64,000 bases of DNA from Trichomonas vaginalis G3 (lineage: Eukaryota > Parabasalia > Trichomonadida > Trichomonadidae), in assembly GCF_026262505.1 (NCBI RefSeq), contig NC_067204.1:8713797-8777796 (forward strand), in the 5' to 3' direction. This document shows positions 37,546 through 48,349 of the stretch, one piece after another. Below the pieces are notes generated by a model. That model saw only the letters and a program-made list of their open reading frames with translations. It made no database searches and had not been told where the DNA came from. Each line of letters begins with the position of its first letter. Within the stretch, counting starts at the first letter, position 1. The position numbers were made by a program, and so were the translations under genes.

Positions 37546-38634
37546 ATGTTTGGTGACGGCATTGACCCGCTTACTAAGTACCAGCGCCCACCAGTCCAGT
37601 GCTACCATGGTGGCCAATCCTTCAGGTACTGCCCAGATTTCAAATGTGACTTCTCTGTCACAACAAACGTTTCTGGCCCGCCACAACACGCCATTGAAGC
37701 AGCAAAGAAGGTCTTCACTGAAATAGAGCATTATCCAGATCAAGATGCCTGGGTTCCAAGATGCCATGTTGCTGATGTTCTTGGAATCAGCCCATTCCAA
37801 ATCCGTGTAGGCAATGGAGCTTCCGAATTCATCGATATTCTTTCTCGTATCTGGAAGCCAGGAACAACATGGAGGCCATATCCAAACACAGTCCAATACT
37901 TAGAGTTCAAGCGCGCATTTACAAACGCTGGACAAACAGAAGTTGCTGTTGATAACGCAAACGCTGAAGTTACAATTATTGTCAATCCAAACTCCGTCAC
38001 TGGTGAGTTCATTGACCTTCCACAAATGAGAGAAATCATCGCTCGCGATTCCAAATCAACATTCATCATCGATGAGTCATTTGTCATGTGCTATGGACCA
38101 GAGTGGTTCAACCATTCTGCCATCCAACTCATCAAGGAGTTCGGCGACAGAGTTATTGTCCTTACATCATGGACAAAGGTCCTTGCCTGCCCACTTCTTC
38201 GTCTCGGAACAGTTATTTCCACAGAAGCAATGACCCAGAGAATCGCAAAGATCCAAGCTCCATGGACTGTCAACGGATTTGCTCAGGCTTTCTTCGCAAA
38301 TGCCATTCACGACACAGACTACTTCAAGGAGATGTGGGATATCACACCAAAGTGGAACGAAGAGATGAGAAAGCTCCTTACAGAGTATGGAGGCGAAATC
38401 TATACAAACGCACCAACATGGGTTCCATATGTATACGTAGACTTACATTCTAAAGAAGCTGCTGAGAGAGCAACACAACTTGCCTTCGATAGCGGCCTTC
38501 CAGTGAGACATTGCGACGATTACGGCTGCCCAACAGCTCTTAGACTCGGCGTTCGTGATATCAAGTTCTTGCAGATGTTAATTAATGTTTGGAAACAGGA
38601 TGAACAACTTGAATCGTTAGTTCATGCTAAATAA
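37546..38634 (+). CDS. Class I/II aminotransferase, HisC-like
   Basis: This 362-residue protein has the PLP fold-type I signature set: NPNSVTG (147-153, the NPNxPTG loop), FIIDESFV with D176 that pairs with the pyridine nitrogen, and LTSWTKVLACPLLRLG with Schiff-base K211 and R219. Overall it is closest in style to histidinol-phosphate aminotransferase or threonine-phosphate decarboxylase families. T. vaginalis is not known to make histidine, so the substrate is probably another amino acid or keto acid, in the cytosol. Codon use is GC-richer than the neighbours, typical of an expressed host gene. Full length. Confidence 0.85.
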   Translation: MFGDGIDPLTKYQRPPVQCYHGGQSFRYCPDFKCDFSVTTNVSGPPQHAIEAAKKVFTEIEHYPDQDAWVPRCHVADVLGISPFQIRVGNGASEFIDILSRIWKPGTTWRPYPNTVQYLEFKRAFTNAGQTEVAVDNANAEVTIIVNPNSVTGEFIDLPQMREIIARDSKSTFIIDESFVMCYGPEWFNHSAIQLIKEFGDRVIVLTSWTKVLACPLLRLGTVISTEAMTQRIAKIQAPWTVNGFAQAFFANAIHDTDYFKEMWDITPKWNEEMRKLLTEYGGEIYTNAPTWVPYVYVDLHSKEAAERATQLAFDSGLPVRHCDDYGCPTALRLGVRDIKFLQMLINVWKQDEQLESLVHAK

Positions 38635-38639
38635 AATAT

Positions 38640-40030
38640 AGAAAATTTATACTACTCATATGTAATTACTTTTTAGAGTTAGAATTTTAACTAGTATGCC
38701 ATATTAATTCTATTCTGCTCAAGATTTTTTTTTCCCCGGATGGGATGATTTTCTACGTGACGTCACTTTGCGTCATGGTGTAAATTATTCAATTTTGAAT
38801 GTATGCGAGTGTAAACTACTATGGAAAAAGCGTAGGGCTAAGTCAACTTTTTGAAAAGTAGGGCTCTATAATGAGTTTTACAATTGCGTTGAAGGCGGCG
38901 ACCTCGTGTATTTTAGATGGTCATTCTCTCGCTCATTCATTAAAAATTGTAAACGTCACAAAATTGAGACCCCTACGCTTTTTGGAGCAGAGTTATTTGA
39001 ATGAAAACGATTATTTTTGAGAAGTTTACGGCGTCACATGAAAAAAAATCAATTAGGGAGCGTCATGCAACAAGTGTCAACACAGGATTTCATGAATCTT
39101 GCATCTGGCGTTTTTACTAATTGAAAGCTCCAATTACCCACATCTGAAATGTTAGAGAAGTATCCAGTGCATCTACAATTAGATTCGGATTCACCCTTTA
39201 ATATAGGCTTAGGAGATATTTTTCCATGATTTTTATGGATATGATATATGGTCATATAGCGATATATTATCAATCAAAAAATATAAAAAATATTTTATAA
39301 ATATGGAAATATAAGAAAAAAAAAGTTTAGCCTAAAAAACCAATTGATCGAAATTGAGGGCTTTGGCAAACCGACTACAGTGCACCCTTAAGACATAAAG
39401 ATTTATCCAGTAAACACACAATAAGTGTAGAAGGAAGGGAAATCTATTCAAATTTCTTTCGTGATGCGTGTAAACTCTTCAAATAGTAATGTAAACTTTT
39501 GAAATTTCTATAGTTTACATTATGATGCCCCAAGACGCCGATGATTTTTATTTCTCAATGTAATTGGAAAATATCGATGATTATTACCAACTCATGATAT
39601 TGTCATCTCTTTTAATACTATCATTAGTTGTCGACGACACCGTGTCGTTATATACAATGCATCAAGGTGATATCAATATGCGATTTTGCTATATGATCTG
39701 ATTGGATTTGTGTGACAATGTCAAATAAATTCTTCAATAATTTATTGAGAACACATTCACATCACCTTAAATTTACTTGCACGAAGAATCAGCTCGATGT
39801 ATTTCCAAATAAATTGCAAATATGGCAGAATTTGCTATTTCACCTTGTGCAAATATCGGGTTTTCCTACAAGTGCAAAAAATGCTCAAAAAAATTATTTT
39901 ACATTCAAACTGCGCATTATTTGTGCGTTTAAAAATCTATCCGCGTAAAGTAGTCAAAAGATGTAAGCATTTTCTCTTTAATATATTTTGCAATTGTGGC
40001 TATACTTTATTAATGGTTTTGATTATTTAT
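38640..40030. other. Intergenic region with foldback and lone TTAA end
   Basis: No gene is supported. GGAAAAAGCGTAGGG near 38823 and CCCTACGCTTTTTGG near 38972 are inverted about 135 bp apart, suggesting a degraded MITE. TACAGTGCACCCTTAA at 39379-39394 looks like the right end of a TTAA transposon related to that at 31600, with no partner in sight. Confidence 0.5.
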
Positions 40031-40035
40031 AATAG

Positions 40036-41367
40036 TCAACTCCAAACTTTTTCAAATGCGCAAAATTTGCGCAGAAGTTCGGCTGTTTCTTCACTATTAT
40101 TAAATGCTGCTTTATGAAGAGCGGCTTTTCCATTTTTATCTTTTTCATTAATATTTATTCCATGTGAAATAAGAAGTTCGGCTGTTTCTTTATTATTATT
40201 TATTGCTGCAAAATGAAGAGCGGCTTTTCCATTTTTATCTTTTTCATTAATATTTATTCCATGTGAAATAAGAAGTTCGGCTGTTTCTTTATTATTATTT
40301 ATTGCTGCAAAATGAAGAGCGGCTTTTCCATTTTTATCTTTTTCATTAATATTTATTCCATGTGAAATAAGAAGTTCGGCTGTTTCTTTACTATTATTTA
40401 TTGCTGCAAAATGAAGAGCGGTTTCTCCATATTCATATTTTTCATTGATATTTGCACCATTTGATAGAAAATATTCGCAAAAAGATGGAATATTAAATTT
40501 CACCGAAATATTAAAGCATTTGTTAACATCATTGGTTTGATCGAAATAAACTAAAAATGATTCAAAATTATTATGCAATCCACAATAAAGTAAATTTATC
40601 TTTATTTGGTATTCGTTCATCAAGAATGTAACAAAATCAATGTTGTGTGAAATAATTGCATAGTCCATGCAATTTCCATATTCTTTTGGTTTTTGATATT
40701 TCAAACATTCACTCATGATATCTGGATTTCCTCCTAAAAACGACAAATTAAGACATTTATAAGATACATATGATTGAAATTTTGTTCTTAAAAACTTGAA
40801 ACAATCAACTGCTCCATGGTAACAACACAATTCAAGTAATGAATATCCTACTTCAGAATATGGATATAAACTGCTTTTAAGCCTTTGATTTTTATCAAAC
40901 CATTCTCTTTCTGTGAATGCAATGAATCTTTCTAAGTCATTATACATAATTGCTCTGTAAATTGTATCTTCTGTATGAAAATTGAGATTTTCAGATTTAA
41001 TTTTTTTGAAATTGTCCGATTTGTTTAATTTGATTCCATATTCTTTGAAAAACAAGAAGTTTGAAATAGACTCAACATCTCTGACATCTGTGACATGGTA
41101 ATCATCAGATATGAGTTTGGCAAGGGATAAATATGACTTTGTATAGCGATTATTATACGGAATAATATTTAAAATGTCTCGAATAATTATTTGTGGTGGA
41201 TGTTTATTTGAATCAATCAATTCTGTTTTGATCATTTTGTAAATTGAGTTTAAATCTTCTTCTTTTTCAGTTTTCAGCTGATATAACGCATTATATAAAT
41301 CAATGTAGTATTTACAGATACTTCGCAGTTCGCTGAATTTATTTGGATAAATGTCTTTGTCGGACAT
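40036..41367 (-). CDS. DUF3447-ankyrin protein
   Basis: From the ATG at 41367 (MSDKDIYPNKFSELRSICKY) the 443 residues comprise the family N-terminus, DUF3447 (about residues 165-260: LLELCCYHGAVDCFKFLR, MDYAIISHNIDFVTFLM) and at least four ankyrin repeats in the last 140 residues. I chose this start because the ATG nine codons upstream overlaps a TCATTTTTT initiator that would lie 5' of the mRNA. Three of the repeats are almost identical in DNA. The family is expanded in T. vaginalis; the role is unknown. The last residues (LLRKFCAFEKVWS) depart from the repeat, so the end may be shortened. Confidence 0.85.
   Translation of the reverse strand: MSDKDIYPNKFSELRSICKYYIDLYNALYQLKTEKEEDLNSIYKMIKTELIDSNKHPPQIIIRDILNIIPYNNRYTKSYLSLAKLISDDYHVTDVRDVESISNFLFFKEYGIKLNKSDNFKKIKSENLNFHTEDTIYRAIMYNDLERFIAFTEREWFDKNQRLKSSLYPYSEVGYSLLELCCYHGAVDCFKFLRTKFQSYVSYKCLNLSFLGGNPDIMSECLKYQKPKEYGNCMDYAIISHNIDFVTFLMNEYQIKINLLYCGLHNNFESFLVYFDQTNDVNKCFNISVKFNIPSFCEYFLSNGANINEKYEYGETALHFAAINNSKETAELLISHGININEKDKNGKAALHFAAINNNKETAELLISHGININEKDKNGKAALHFAAINNNKETAELLISHGININEKDKNGKAALHKAAFNNSEETAELLRKFCAFEKVWS
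40100..40440. repeat. 99-bp ankyrin-coding tandem repeats
   Basis: Units of 33 codons (HGININEKDKNGKAALHFAA type) are nearly identical at the DNA level, with only a few changes per unit. This points to recent duplication or gene conversion. Confidence 0.85.
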
Positions 41368-41393
41368 TAATAATTTTTTTTTAAAAAATGACA
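41368..41393 (-). promoter_or_regulatory. Initiator of the DUF3447 gene
   Basis: On the minus strand GTCATTTTTTAA stands about 25 bases before the chosen ATG, fitting the T. vaginalis TCA+1(T/C)(A/T) initiator. Confidence 0.55.
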
Positions 41394-41394
41394 A

Positions 41395-42161
41395 ATTTGC
41401 ATATTAACATTTAAATATCTTTTAAAGTCATTATAATAAATAAATATTGTTTTAGACATTTGGAAATCAATGATCACAAAGATTTCGGAAATAATCTATG
41501 AACTTTAATTACGTTCATAGGTATTAAATGATACAGTAACAATGTGAAAGTCGAAATCAATAAGATTTACATCCAGATGATTATCTTCAAACAAAATTAT
41601 ACAAGGCATTTCAATGAATTCATTACATTTGAAGTTTCAATGAACCCGACAAAAATTTTAATGCTAATGTTCATCAGTTGTGTGAAAATTTAAAAATGAA
41701 ATGTCAAATTAAAACAAATTTCGGTCACATCTATTGGCGTTAATACTTTTCGAAACCACTCAAATCTTAAATCCATATATATATATTCCTAACTCTATCA
41801 CACTACTTGCCCTTGATCGTTTTGTTTTGAAATCCATATTTGCAAAGCCTTATGTTTGAAGAAAGATATAATATGCCTTTGAAATTTGATCGAGGGTTTT
41901 TATATAAATCACATAAAGCTCCAAGAAATATGTTTGTCAACTTATGTTGCAACATCAATATTAAACAGATAGTTTGTTTTGTTATGCTGCAAATTAATGG
42001 TGATTGTTTTGAAGATGCACAACCAGAAGTTTTTTAAAATAATTGTGAAATTGGGTGTTTTTAAGGGAGTTTACAAACCAGATATTTTAGAATATATTGA
42101 TCATATACTAAAAAACATGATTTTGAATTATAATAATAATAATCTATAATAAACATTTTAT
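41395..42161. other. Intergenic, nothing recognised
   Basis: AT-rich DNA between two minus-strand genes; no supported gene, repeat or RNA. Short frames such as 41840-42037 lack any recognisable content. Confidence 0.5.
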
Positions 42162-45100
42162 TTAAAATTTAGGTGAAGGTGGAGGTATAAAGAGTATTTG
42201 CATCAGCAACTCAGGATCTGTTATACTTCTGAATGCTTCAGACAAAATTTCTTTGTCGATCAGGTTCAAAACCTGAACGAGTTGAGCAATTTGTTGTTGT
42301 TCAGCATCAGGATGAGTAATGATCATGTTCAAACTGAAGTTTGCAACTGCTCGCTGCCAATAATCAATTGGAAACAGTTGCTTTATTTTGACAGTTGCCA
42401 AATAAATAACATTTGTTACTAAAGAAAGTTGTTCCAAAGATATATTCGCTCTAAATATAGAATCGGCGATACCCAATCTCAGAAGATTGATACCATAAAC
42501 ATCTGTTCTATCATCTGAAAGGAGATTCCCAACAAACAAAGCTCCTTCATCGAAGAAAAAGAAAGATGTCAAACGAGAAATATCTTCGAAATTAATCAAA
42601 GCCGTTTTTCCTGTTGCTCTCAACATATGAAGCAAAACATTAAACTTCTCGTAAGGAGCATAATCACCTCTTATCACGTATGGAATGATTTGGTCAATGA
42701 CAGAACTCGGAATTCTGTAAAACAAAAGTGTCAAAAGTGCTCCGCAATACTTAATATCATCATGAATAATTGATGCGACGAAAGGACCAGCAAATTGCAT
42801 AATAAGTTGTGTAGAACCACATCTCAGCAATAAAGCTAAAGCCCTGTAAGAGTTGAAGCTTGAAAGACTCAAAGAAAGTGTGTATTCCCATGTATCTTCC
42901 CATCCTTCAGCAAATCGTGGAATTACTGAAGCAACAACTCCTAAAAATTCTCCAATAACTCGCATTGTTGAAATATCCATGTGTGGATTATTAAACAATG
43001 AAGAACGGCCAATAACAAAAAGAACATAATTAATCATTTCCTTTTCAGTTCTTTTGTTTCTCATCAATAAAGAAATTAATAATTTCAACATAGATTCATT
43101 GAATCCATAACTCATCATTTCCCAAAGTAAAGATAGAGTGAATGTCCATTCCAAGTTCACTTCTTTCTTCATTTTGATGTAAGTTGCAATAGTTGTATAA
43201 ACTTCATTACCAAGTTCTGAAACAGTTCGTGTTTGTTTGCAAACGTTTGTAATGAAATTTCCAACTTTTTCTGCAAATTGGTTTTGTAATTCAGGGATTG
43301 GTTCATTCAGGATATCCATCGCTCTTCCTGCGATTCTGATAAAAGTAATAGGATCATTCTGGATTGTTACCGTTGATGCATCAATTATAAATTTATAAGC
43401 AACATTTGTAAATTCGCATTCGTTTTGTTTCAAAAACTTGAAATAAGACATTGCGAATGTCAATCCCATAGACAATTTATGGCCTTCATCGAATACAGTT
43501 CTAAATGCATCTTGTATTGTATTCGCGTAATTGTTCAATTCTAAATTATCGTTGCTGTCTTTTACTTCACAAAAAAGCGACACAAAAGTATTCAACATTT
43601 TGTAGGCAGAAGAATGAACTGAATGATCTTTGAGGGCTAAGACAGCTGTTGGGAATGACAACAAATCTTCGATTTTATCACGATTCGCAGGGTAATTTAT
43701 GAAGATTTGCTGTGTAATTAAGTCAGCAATTGTCATCATTGCTTGAATAACTTCAACAGAAGGAGAAACTCTCATGTTTGTACCAACAAAAGGTACTGTT
43801 CCTTTGATGATGACAAGTTTAGTAACGAAAACCCAGAAATTGACATTTTTGAATCGAAAAAACAGTTCTCTCATCTTCGATTCTCCATCACAAAATCCTT
43901 GTTGAATAATTCCCAAAATAATTGGAATATCTTTTGCACTCTCCAAATACTTGAAATAAGCATTGAGAATAGGACGTGGTTTGTCAATCGTGAAGTCGTA
44001 TTTGATACTAATTTGTCTGTCACTTGATGATTTCATCTCCAATCCAAGTAACAAACTCAAATTCTTATTGAAAACTTGGTGTAAATATGTGTCAGAAACG
44101 TGTTGTCTCAGTCTTTCATCGTTTCCACTTATATTTTGTATGCATTGTCCCAAGTAATACAATGTTTCTGTGTTCCTGACTGCATCATTGAATGAAACAT
44201 CTTCAAGGATTTCGAATGTTTGGCCAACGAAATCACCTGTGAGCACATTCATTTCTATCAAATGCAACATTGCAAAGAACATGATTGGATGTGGATCTGT
44301 AACCATTAATCTCTCCAATGCTAACAAACATCGTATTCCATCAACTTCTCTTTCCTTTGGGAATTTTAGTTCGCTTATAATTGCAGCAATTAATGGTGGA
44401 TTTGATGTTGGTTCTTCAATGTAATCCATCAATTCATCGTAATACTCTGGTTTAATGAGAATCAATGATGCAATTGCTGCTCCTTGCAAACGAGTTGTTC
44501 GTGCATCTGTTGATGTGAAACTCAACATGTTCTTGAGACTTTCTTTTGGTATATATTCACCAATGAAATTCTTTTTAGTTACAGCATTAATACACATTAA
44601 TCTGACTTGTTGTAATAATTTGTCTTTTTCTTTTTCTTGAGAAAACAAATTCAAACAAGTCGATTTCAACAAAGTGTGTGCACAGAAAACACTCCAAGGA
44701 CTGTAATCCCTCAAAACAATCTTGATTAGTTCTTCTCTCATAGGTGTTCTTACATCGGAAAGTATCAATGTGTAAATTGTCTCCATTTTATCACTTGACA
44801 CTGTGTAGTATTGCGAAGGAAGGTTTGTTTTATACAATTCTTCACATAGATCAACATCATCTTTGCATTGCCTGCATCCCCAATCGTATTTGTTTTCACT
44901 AGGGTTATAAAATCTTTGCAAAATCGTTGGAGTAGCAACGAACATTGATTGTGGCAAAGAAATATGCCAAGCAGCTTTGCATGTTCTAATAGCAAGCCAC
45001 ATAGACAACAAGGTTGGAGAAGAAAGATAAGCGGCATTATGTGTAACAACAACAGAAACTTGTTGAATTGTTGGTTGTAAACTCAACAAAGTGTCAATAT

Positions 45101-46700
45101 TTGACATAATTACTTGTTTCATCAACATCGCACCAAATTTCATTGGTGTATTTAAGTTTATATTCTCTTCTGTGATCTTCTCACCGTTCCTGAATAATCT
45201 AGGTAGTTGTTTGAACGCTAACAAGATGATTTGCATCGGAAAATCAATTGGTGATCGTTTGAAAACAGCTGTACACAATAATAAAGCGGCAGAAAATCTT
45301 GGATCTGTTCTTTCGATGGTTTCTGGTAACCAGTTCTTAATAATCTCGTGGATCTTCAATATACTGCTTTGCGCAATGTTACTTGTCATCACAAGAATGG
45401 CAATGCCACGAGAATAACCGTTAATTTCGAGCGGTTTTATATCGGTTGAATTTAACCAAGAAATGAAAGAATAAACCAAAATCTGAGAAGTTTTTTGATC
45501 TCTACGGCCAACAATGACAAAGAATGAACATAATAATCTGACAATTTCGCGATCTTTTGAAGCTAATAATTGATAAAAAGATTTAGCAGCTTTTTTGATT
45601 GTTTTCGCTGAAGCTCTAAAGTTTATCAATGTATCAAGACAAATCGCGGTGTTCATCATTCCGAAACCTTCCTTTTTCGAGTCATCAAACACATAATGAC
45701 ACAAAAGTGGGTCATAAGTGCTTCCTATAACAGAAGTAACGGCTCTAAATACTGTACGACTAAATGTGCATGCATAAGGTAATGGAAGATTCAAAGAGAC
45801 GATAGACAAAGCAAATTTAGTAAATAATGAAATCTTTTTTGAAATATCATCAGGTTGGAGGAATCTTATCCATATCATCATGGTATGACATAATAAAGGA
45901 ATGTTCTTTTCGTTCTTTGCGTACTCCAAAATGGTTGAAAAACAAACTTTGTAAGGTTTTTTCGGATCGTAAACAGATTGGCCTAAACCGGTCTGATCCT
46001 TTTGTTGGCCTGTAAAATAAATCATTTTTGCTAAGGATTTGGCAATTGCAAAGCGTAATTTTGAGTTTTTTGTTTCAAATTGAGATTCAACTGGCGTGAA
46101 AAGCTTTTTCATACCAAGTTTTGTAGATTCCATGATGACAGGAAGTGTTTTAATGCATTGTATTTTGATTTCGTTGTTTGGTGAATTCAAACCACGAGAT
46201 ATGTAGTCAATAACTTCAATAGCTTCATCAAAAACGTATGAATCAGTTCCTTTTATGATTCTCCTGAAGCATTGAACAACAAATGGTAGTATTCTTGTTT
46301 CATTTATTCGTAATAATTTTCTGATAAAGTCTCTGAGAACCATAATTATCTTTTCTCCGAGATGTTTTGCAAATACGCCGAATATTATAATAGCTTGTAA
46401 TGATCCGCTTTGTATTTCATCTTCTAGAAGAGGCAGAATTTTCCAGTATTCAATGTGCGTTCTGTTTTTATAGCATGCAACTGCAATTAAACCAGTATAT
46501 ATCGAATTTACAAAACTCAGCTGTCTATTATTTGCATTTATTAAGTAAACTACTGTAGGTTCAAGATCAAATTGGTCTGTCATGTATCCTCGTGATATCA
46601 AATTGTTCAATTCTTGAAGCTTTCGACCAATTGCAAGGTTTGGGTTCATTAGATTGTCTGAACGCAGAAGGTTGTTTAGGTCGAAGATTACCTTCTGCAT
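42162..46700 (-). CDS. 1512-residue HEAT/armadillo-like protein
   Basis: One unbroken frame, helical throughout, with repeated pairs of amphipathic helices (for example TGLIAVACYKNRTHIEYWKI, EIKIQCIKTLPVIMESTKLG, FAIAKSLAKMIYFTGQQ). No catalytic motif, signal peptide or membrane segment is seen. Size and layout resemble large HEAT scaffolds such as HEATR5/Laa1, which act with AP-1 in membrane traffic, but sequence evidence for that subfamily is weak. An initiator (ATATCATTATTT) lies 15 bases before the ATG. It looks like a single-copy housekeeping gene and is the largest host gene in the window. Confidence 0.8.
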   Translation of the reverse strand: MQKVIFDLNNLLRSDNLMNPNLAIGRKLQELNNLISRGYMTDQFDLEPTVVYLINANNRQLSFVNSIYTGLIAVACYKNRTHIEYWKILPLLEDEIQSGSLQAIIIFGVFAKHLGEKIIMVLRDFIRKLLRINETRILPFVVQCFRRIIKGTDSYVFDEAIEVIDYISRGLNSPNNEIKIQCIKTLPVIMESTKLGMKKLFTPVESQFETKNSKLRFAIAKSLAKMIYFTGQQKDQTGLGQSVYDPKKPYKVCFSTILEYAKNEKNIPLLCHTMMIWIRFLQPDDISKKISLFTKFALSIVSLNLPLPYACTFSRTVFRAVTSVIGSTYDPLLCHYVFDDSKKEGFGMMNTAICLDTLINFRASAKTIKKAAKSFYQLLASKDREIVRLLCSFFVIVGRRDQKTSQILVYSFISWLNSTDIKPLEINGYSRGIAILVMTSNIAQSSILKIHEIIKNWLPETIERTDPRFSAALLLCTAVFKRSPIDFPMQIILLAFKQLPRLFRNGEKITEENINLNTPMKFGAMLMKQVIMSNIDTLLSLQPTIQQVSVVVTHNAAYLSSPTLLSMWLAIRTCKAAWHISLPQSMFVATPTILQRFYNPSENKYDWGCRQCKDDVDLCEELYKTNLPSQYYTVSSDKMETIYTLILSDVRTPMREELIKIVLRDYSPWSVFCAHTLLKSTCLNLFSQEKEKDKLLQQVRLMCINAVTKKNFIGEYIPKESLKNMLSFTSTDARTTRLQGAAIASLILIKPEYYDELMDYIEEPTSNPPLIAAIISELKFPKEREVDGIRCLLALERLMVTDPHPIMFFAMLHLIEMNVLTGDFVGQTFEILEDVSFNDAVRNTETLYYLGQCIQNISGNDERLRQHVSDTYLHQVFNKNLSLLLGLEMKSSSDRQISIKYDFTIDKPRPILNAYFKYLESAKDIPIILGIIQQGFCDGESKMRELFFRFKNVNFWVFVTKLVIIKGTVPFVGTNMRVSPSVEVIQAMMTIADLITQQIFINYPANRDKIEDLLSFPTAVLALKDHSVHSSAYKMLNTFVSLFCEVKDSNDNLELNNYANTIQDAFRTVFDEGHKLSMGLTFAMSYFKFLKQNECEFTNVAYKFIIDASTVTIQNDPITFIRIAGRAMDILNEPIPELQNQFAEKVGNFITNVCKQTRTVSELGNEVYTTIATYIKMKKEVNLEWTFTLSLLWEMMSYGFNESMLKLLISLLMRNKRTEKEMINYVLFVIGRSSLFNNPHMDISTMRVIGEFLGVVASVIPRFAEGWEDTWEYTLSLSLSSFNSYRALALLLRCGSTQLIMQFAGPFVASIIHDDIKYCGALLTLLFYRIPSSVIDQIIPYVIRGDYAPYEKFNVLLHMLRATGKTALINFEDISRLTSFFFFDEGALFVGNLLSDDRTDVYGINLLRLGIADSIFRANISLEQLSLVTNVIYLATVKIKQLFPIDYWQRAVANFSLNMIITHPDAEQQQIAQLVQVLNLIDKEILSEAFRSITDPELLMQILFIPPPSPKF

Positions 46701-46712
46701 CAGTTACGAAAT

Positions 46713-46720
46713 AATGATAT
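46713..46720 (-). promoter_or_regulatory. Initiator of the HEAT-like gene
   Basis: TATCATTAT on the minus strand fits TCA+1(T/C)(A/T), with about 15 bases of 5' UTR before the ATG at 46700. Confidence 0.7.
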
Positions 46721-47328
46721 TTCAATATATCTGTTATAGTTATATTCCGAAAATCTTTAAATCATGATTATACGAGGATATGAAATGTCAAATTAATATT
46801 TTATCACCATAGGCTTGAGTTAAGCCAAATAGCGTTTAACAACAGTCTGACATTAGGTGTTAATTTATCATGCAAATATCTATAGCCATATTAAATTTGA
46901 ACATATTTGCAAGAGATATTGTGGTTTCTCTTTATTGAGGACTGTTATCCTATGATTCAGTGATGCTGTTGGAAAAGTTGACATCAACATAAAAGAAAAA
47001 ATATTATCAAGAATGGAACATTCAGAAATTAGAAACGCACTAAGTGAAATATGCAACTACAATAAAGAGACAAATCAAATTTCTAGTTTGGGTGACTAAT
47101 TTAATATACTACCAATGATCAAATTTGCTCAATTAATATCTATTAGGCTTGAACAGAATATTTTACGTCTATGGAGCTAATATAATCTAAGAGATTTGGA
47201 TACATCTAAATCAAGTGACTTCTCTTGAAAAGATCATCACTCTAAACTCAAAATCCTTGATTTTAAAATAATCGATAATATTCTCTTAGGATAAGCAGAA
47301 TTCATCAATATTCTACATTTTTGATACA
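46721..47328. other. Divergent intergenic region, nothing recognised
   Basis: About 600 AT-rich bases between divergent genes. Apart from the two initiators at its borders no feature is seen. Confidence 0.5.
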
Positions 47329-47334
47329 TCATTT
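47329..47334 (+). promoter_or_regulatory. Initiator of the bromodomain gene
   Basis: TCATTT begins at 47329 and lies 29 bases before the ATG at 47358. It supports that ATG over the GTG a few codons upstream. Confidence 0.7.
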
Positions 47335-47357
47335 TTTGAAAAAAAGTGACAATTTTG

Positions 47358-47819
47358 ATGACACTTACTAAATTTCAGGTTGATAAGTGCGCAAAACTTA
47401 TAGAAAAATTACTTGCTAAGCCAATTTGTCTCCCATTTATTGATCTCGTCGATCCAGATAAAGATGGAGCTCCAGATTATCTCCAAATTATCAAAGAGCC
47501 AATGTCGCTTCACGAAGTTCAAAAAAAGCTTAAAAACAATTCCTACAGTACAATTGATCAATTTGTTAGGGATGTTAATCTTATTTGGTCAAACGCAAAA
47601 GAATATAACGGCGCAGATACACTTTTTTCACATATGGCTATGGAAGCTAAAATTTGGTTTGACGGAAAGATGAAGCAATTCTCAAATACTCCAGAAGAAG
47701 AATGGACAAGAAAAATCCAGCGTACTACTCAGAAATTATTAGAAGTATTACAACACCCACCAGCAGAGCTTGATCCATCTGGTAAATTAGCCCACCACGA
47801 AGGCGAGGCTCCAAAATAA
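47358..47819 (+). CDS. Single-bromodomain protein
   Basis: The 153-residue protein is almost only a bromodomain (about 1-110): PFIDLVDPDKDGAPDYLQII (ZA loop), then PMSLHEVQKKLKNNSYSTID, FVRDVNLIWSNAKEYNGADT with N84 that would bind acetyl-lysine. The short tail (ELDPSGKLAHHEGEAPK) is charged. It would read acetylated histones in the nucleus. Small stand-alone bromodomain proteins are known in T. vaginalis. The ZA loop lacks the usual WPF shelf and has KPICLPF instead. Confidence 0.9.
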   Translation: MTLTKFQVDKCAKLIEKLLAKPICLPFIDLVDPDKDGAPDYLQIIKEPMSLHEVQKKLKNNSYSTIDQFVRDVNLIWSNAKEYNGADTLFSHMAMEAKIWFDGKMKQFSNTPEEEWTRKIQRTTQKLLEVLQHPPAELDPSGKLAHHEGEAPK

Positions 47820-48007
47820 ATGTTAATATTTATATAACCAAATTATTTTTTTATAATTGATGGAATCCTATAGACGTATGTGTTTTCCGTGCTGATTCTG
47901 ACCAAAATGTTCGCTTTAAATTCATTTACAATTGATTCTTATACACAGTGATAATTTCTGACAATTTATACAGCTCGATTACTTGTCAAAATTGTCAAAA
48001 ATTTTAG

Positions 48008-48346
48008 ATGAGTAGAAAAACCGATCCGATATTTAGGGGTAATAAGCAAGCCGATCCAGAGAATCCATTGGTTGATCAATTTGATGATCAGGTTGACACC
48101 TTGCAACAAACAATTGGCGCTTTGAAACAAGTTTCTAACGCGTTAGGCGAAGAACTAGAAAGACACAACACTTTACTTGATCAAATGCAAAATTCATTCC
48201 AAAAGAGTGAAGATCTTGTTAATAGATTGCTCTCAGGAGTTGATGAAATTTTCAAGAAAACAGGATTAAGCCCTACAACTTTGACATTTCTATTTGTTCT
48301 CGGAGTTATACTTTTCCTTTGGCTCTATTGGAAGATTTTTGCTTAA
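48008..48346 (+). CDS. Bet1-like Qc-SNARE
   Basis: The 112 residues form one SNARE coiled coil (about 20-83, PLVDQFDDQVDTLQQTIGAL and LGEELERHNTLLDQM) and a C-terminal membrane anchor (about 90-110, TLTFLFVLGVILFLWLYWKI). The block GEELERHNTLLDQMQNSF aligns with the Bet1/Sft1 zero-layer region IGxEVxxQNxLLDxM. The expected zero-layer Gln is His53 here if that alignment is right. It would act in vesicle fusion between ER and Golgi or within the Golgi. Tail-anchored, no signal peptide. Confidence 0.82.
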   Translation: MSRKTDPIFRGNKQADPENPLVDQFDDQVDTLQQTIGALKQVSNALGEELERHNTLLDQMQNSFQKSEDLVNRLLSGVDEIFKKTGLSPTTLTFLFVLGVILFLWLYWKIFA

Positions 48347-48349
48347 TCT

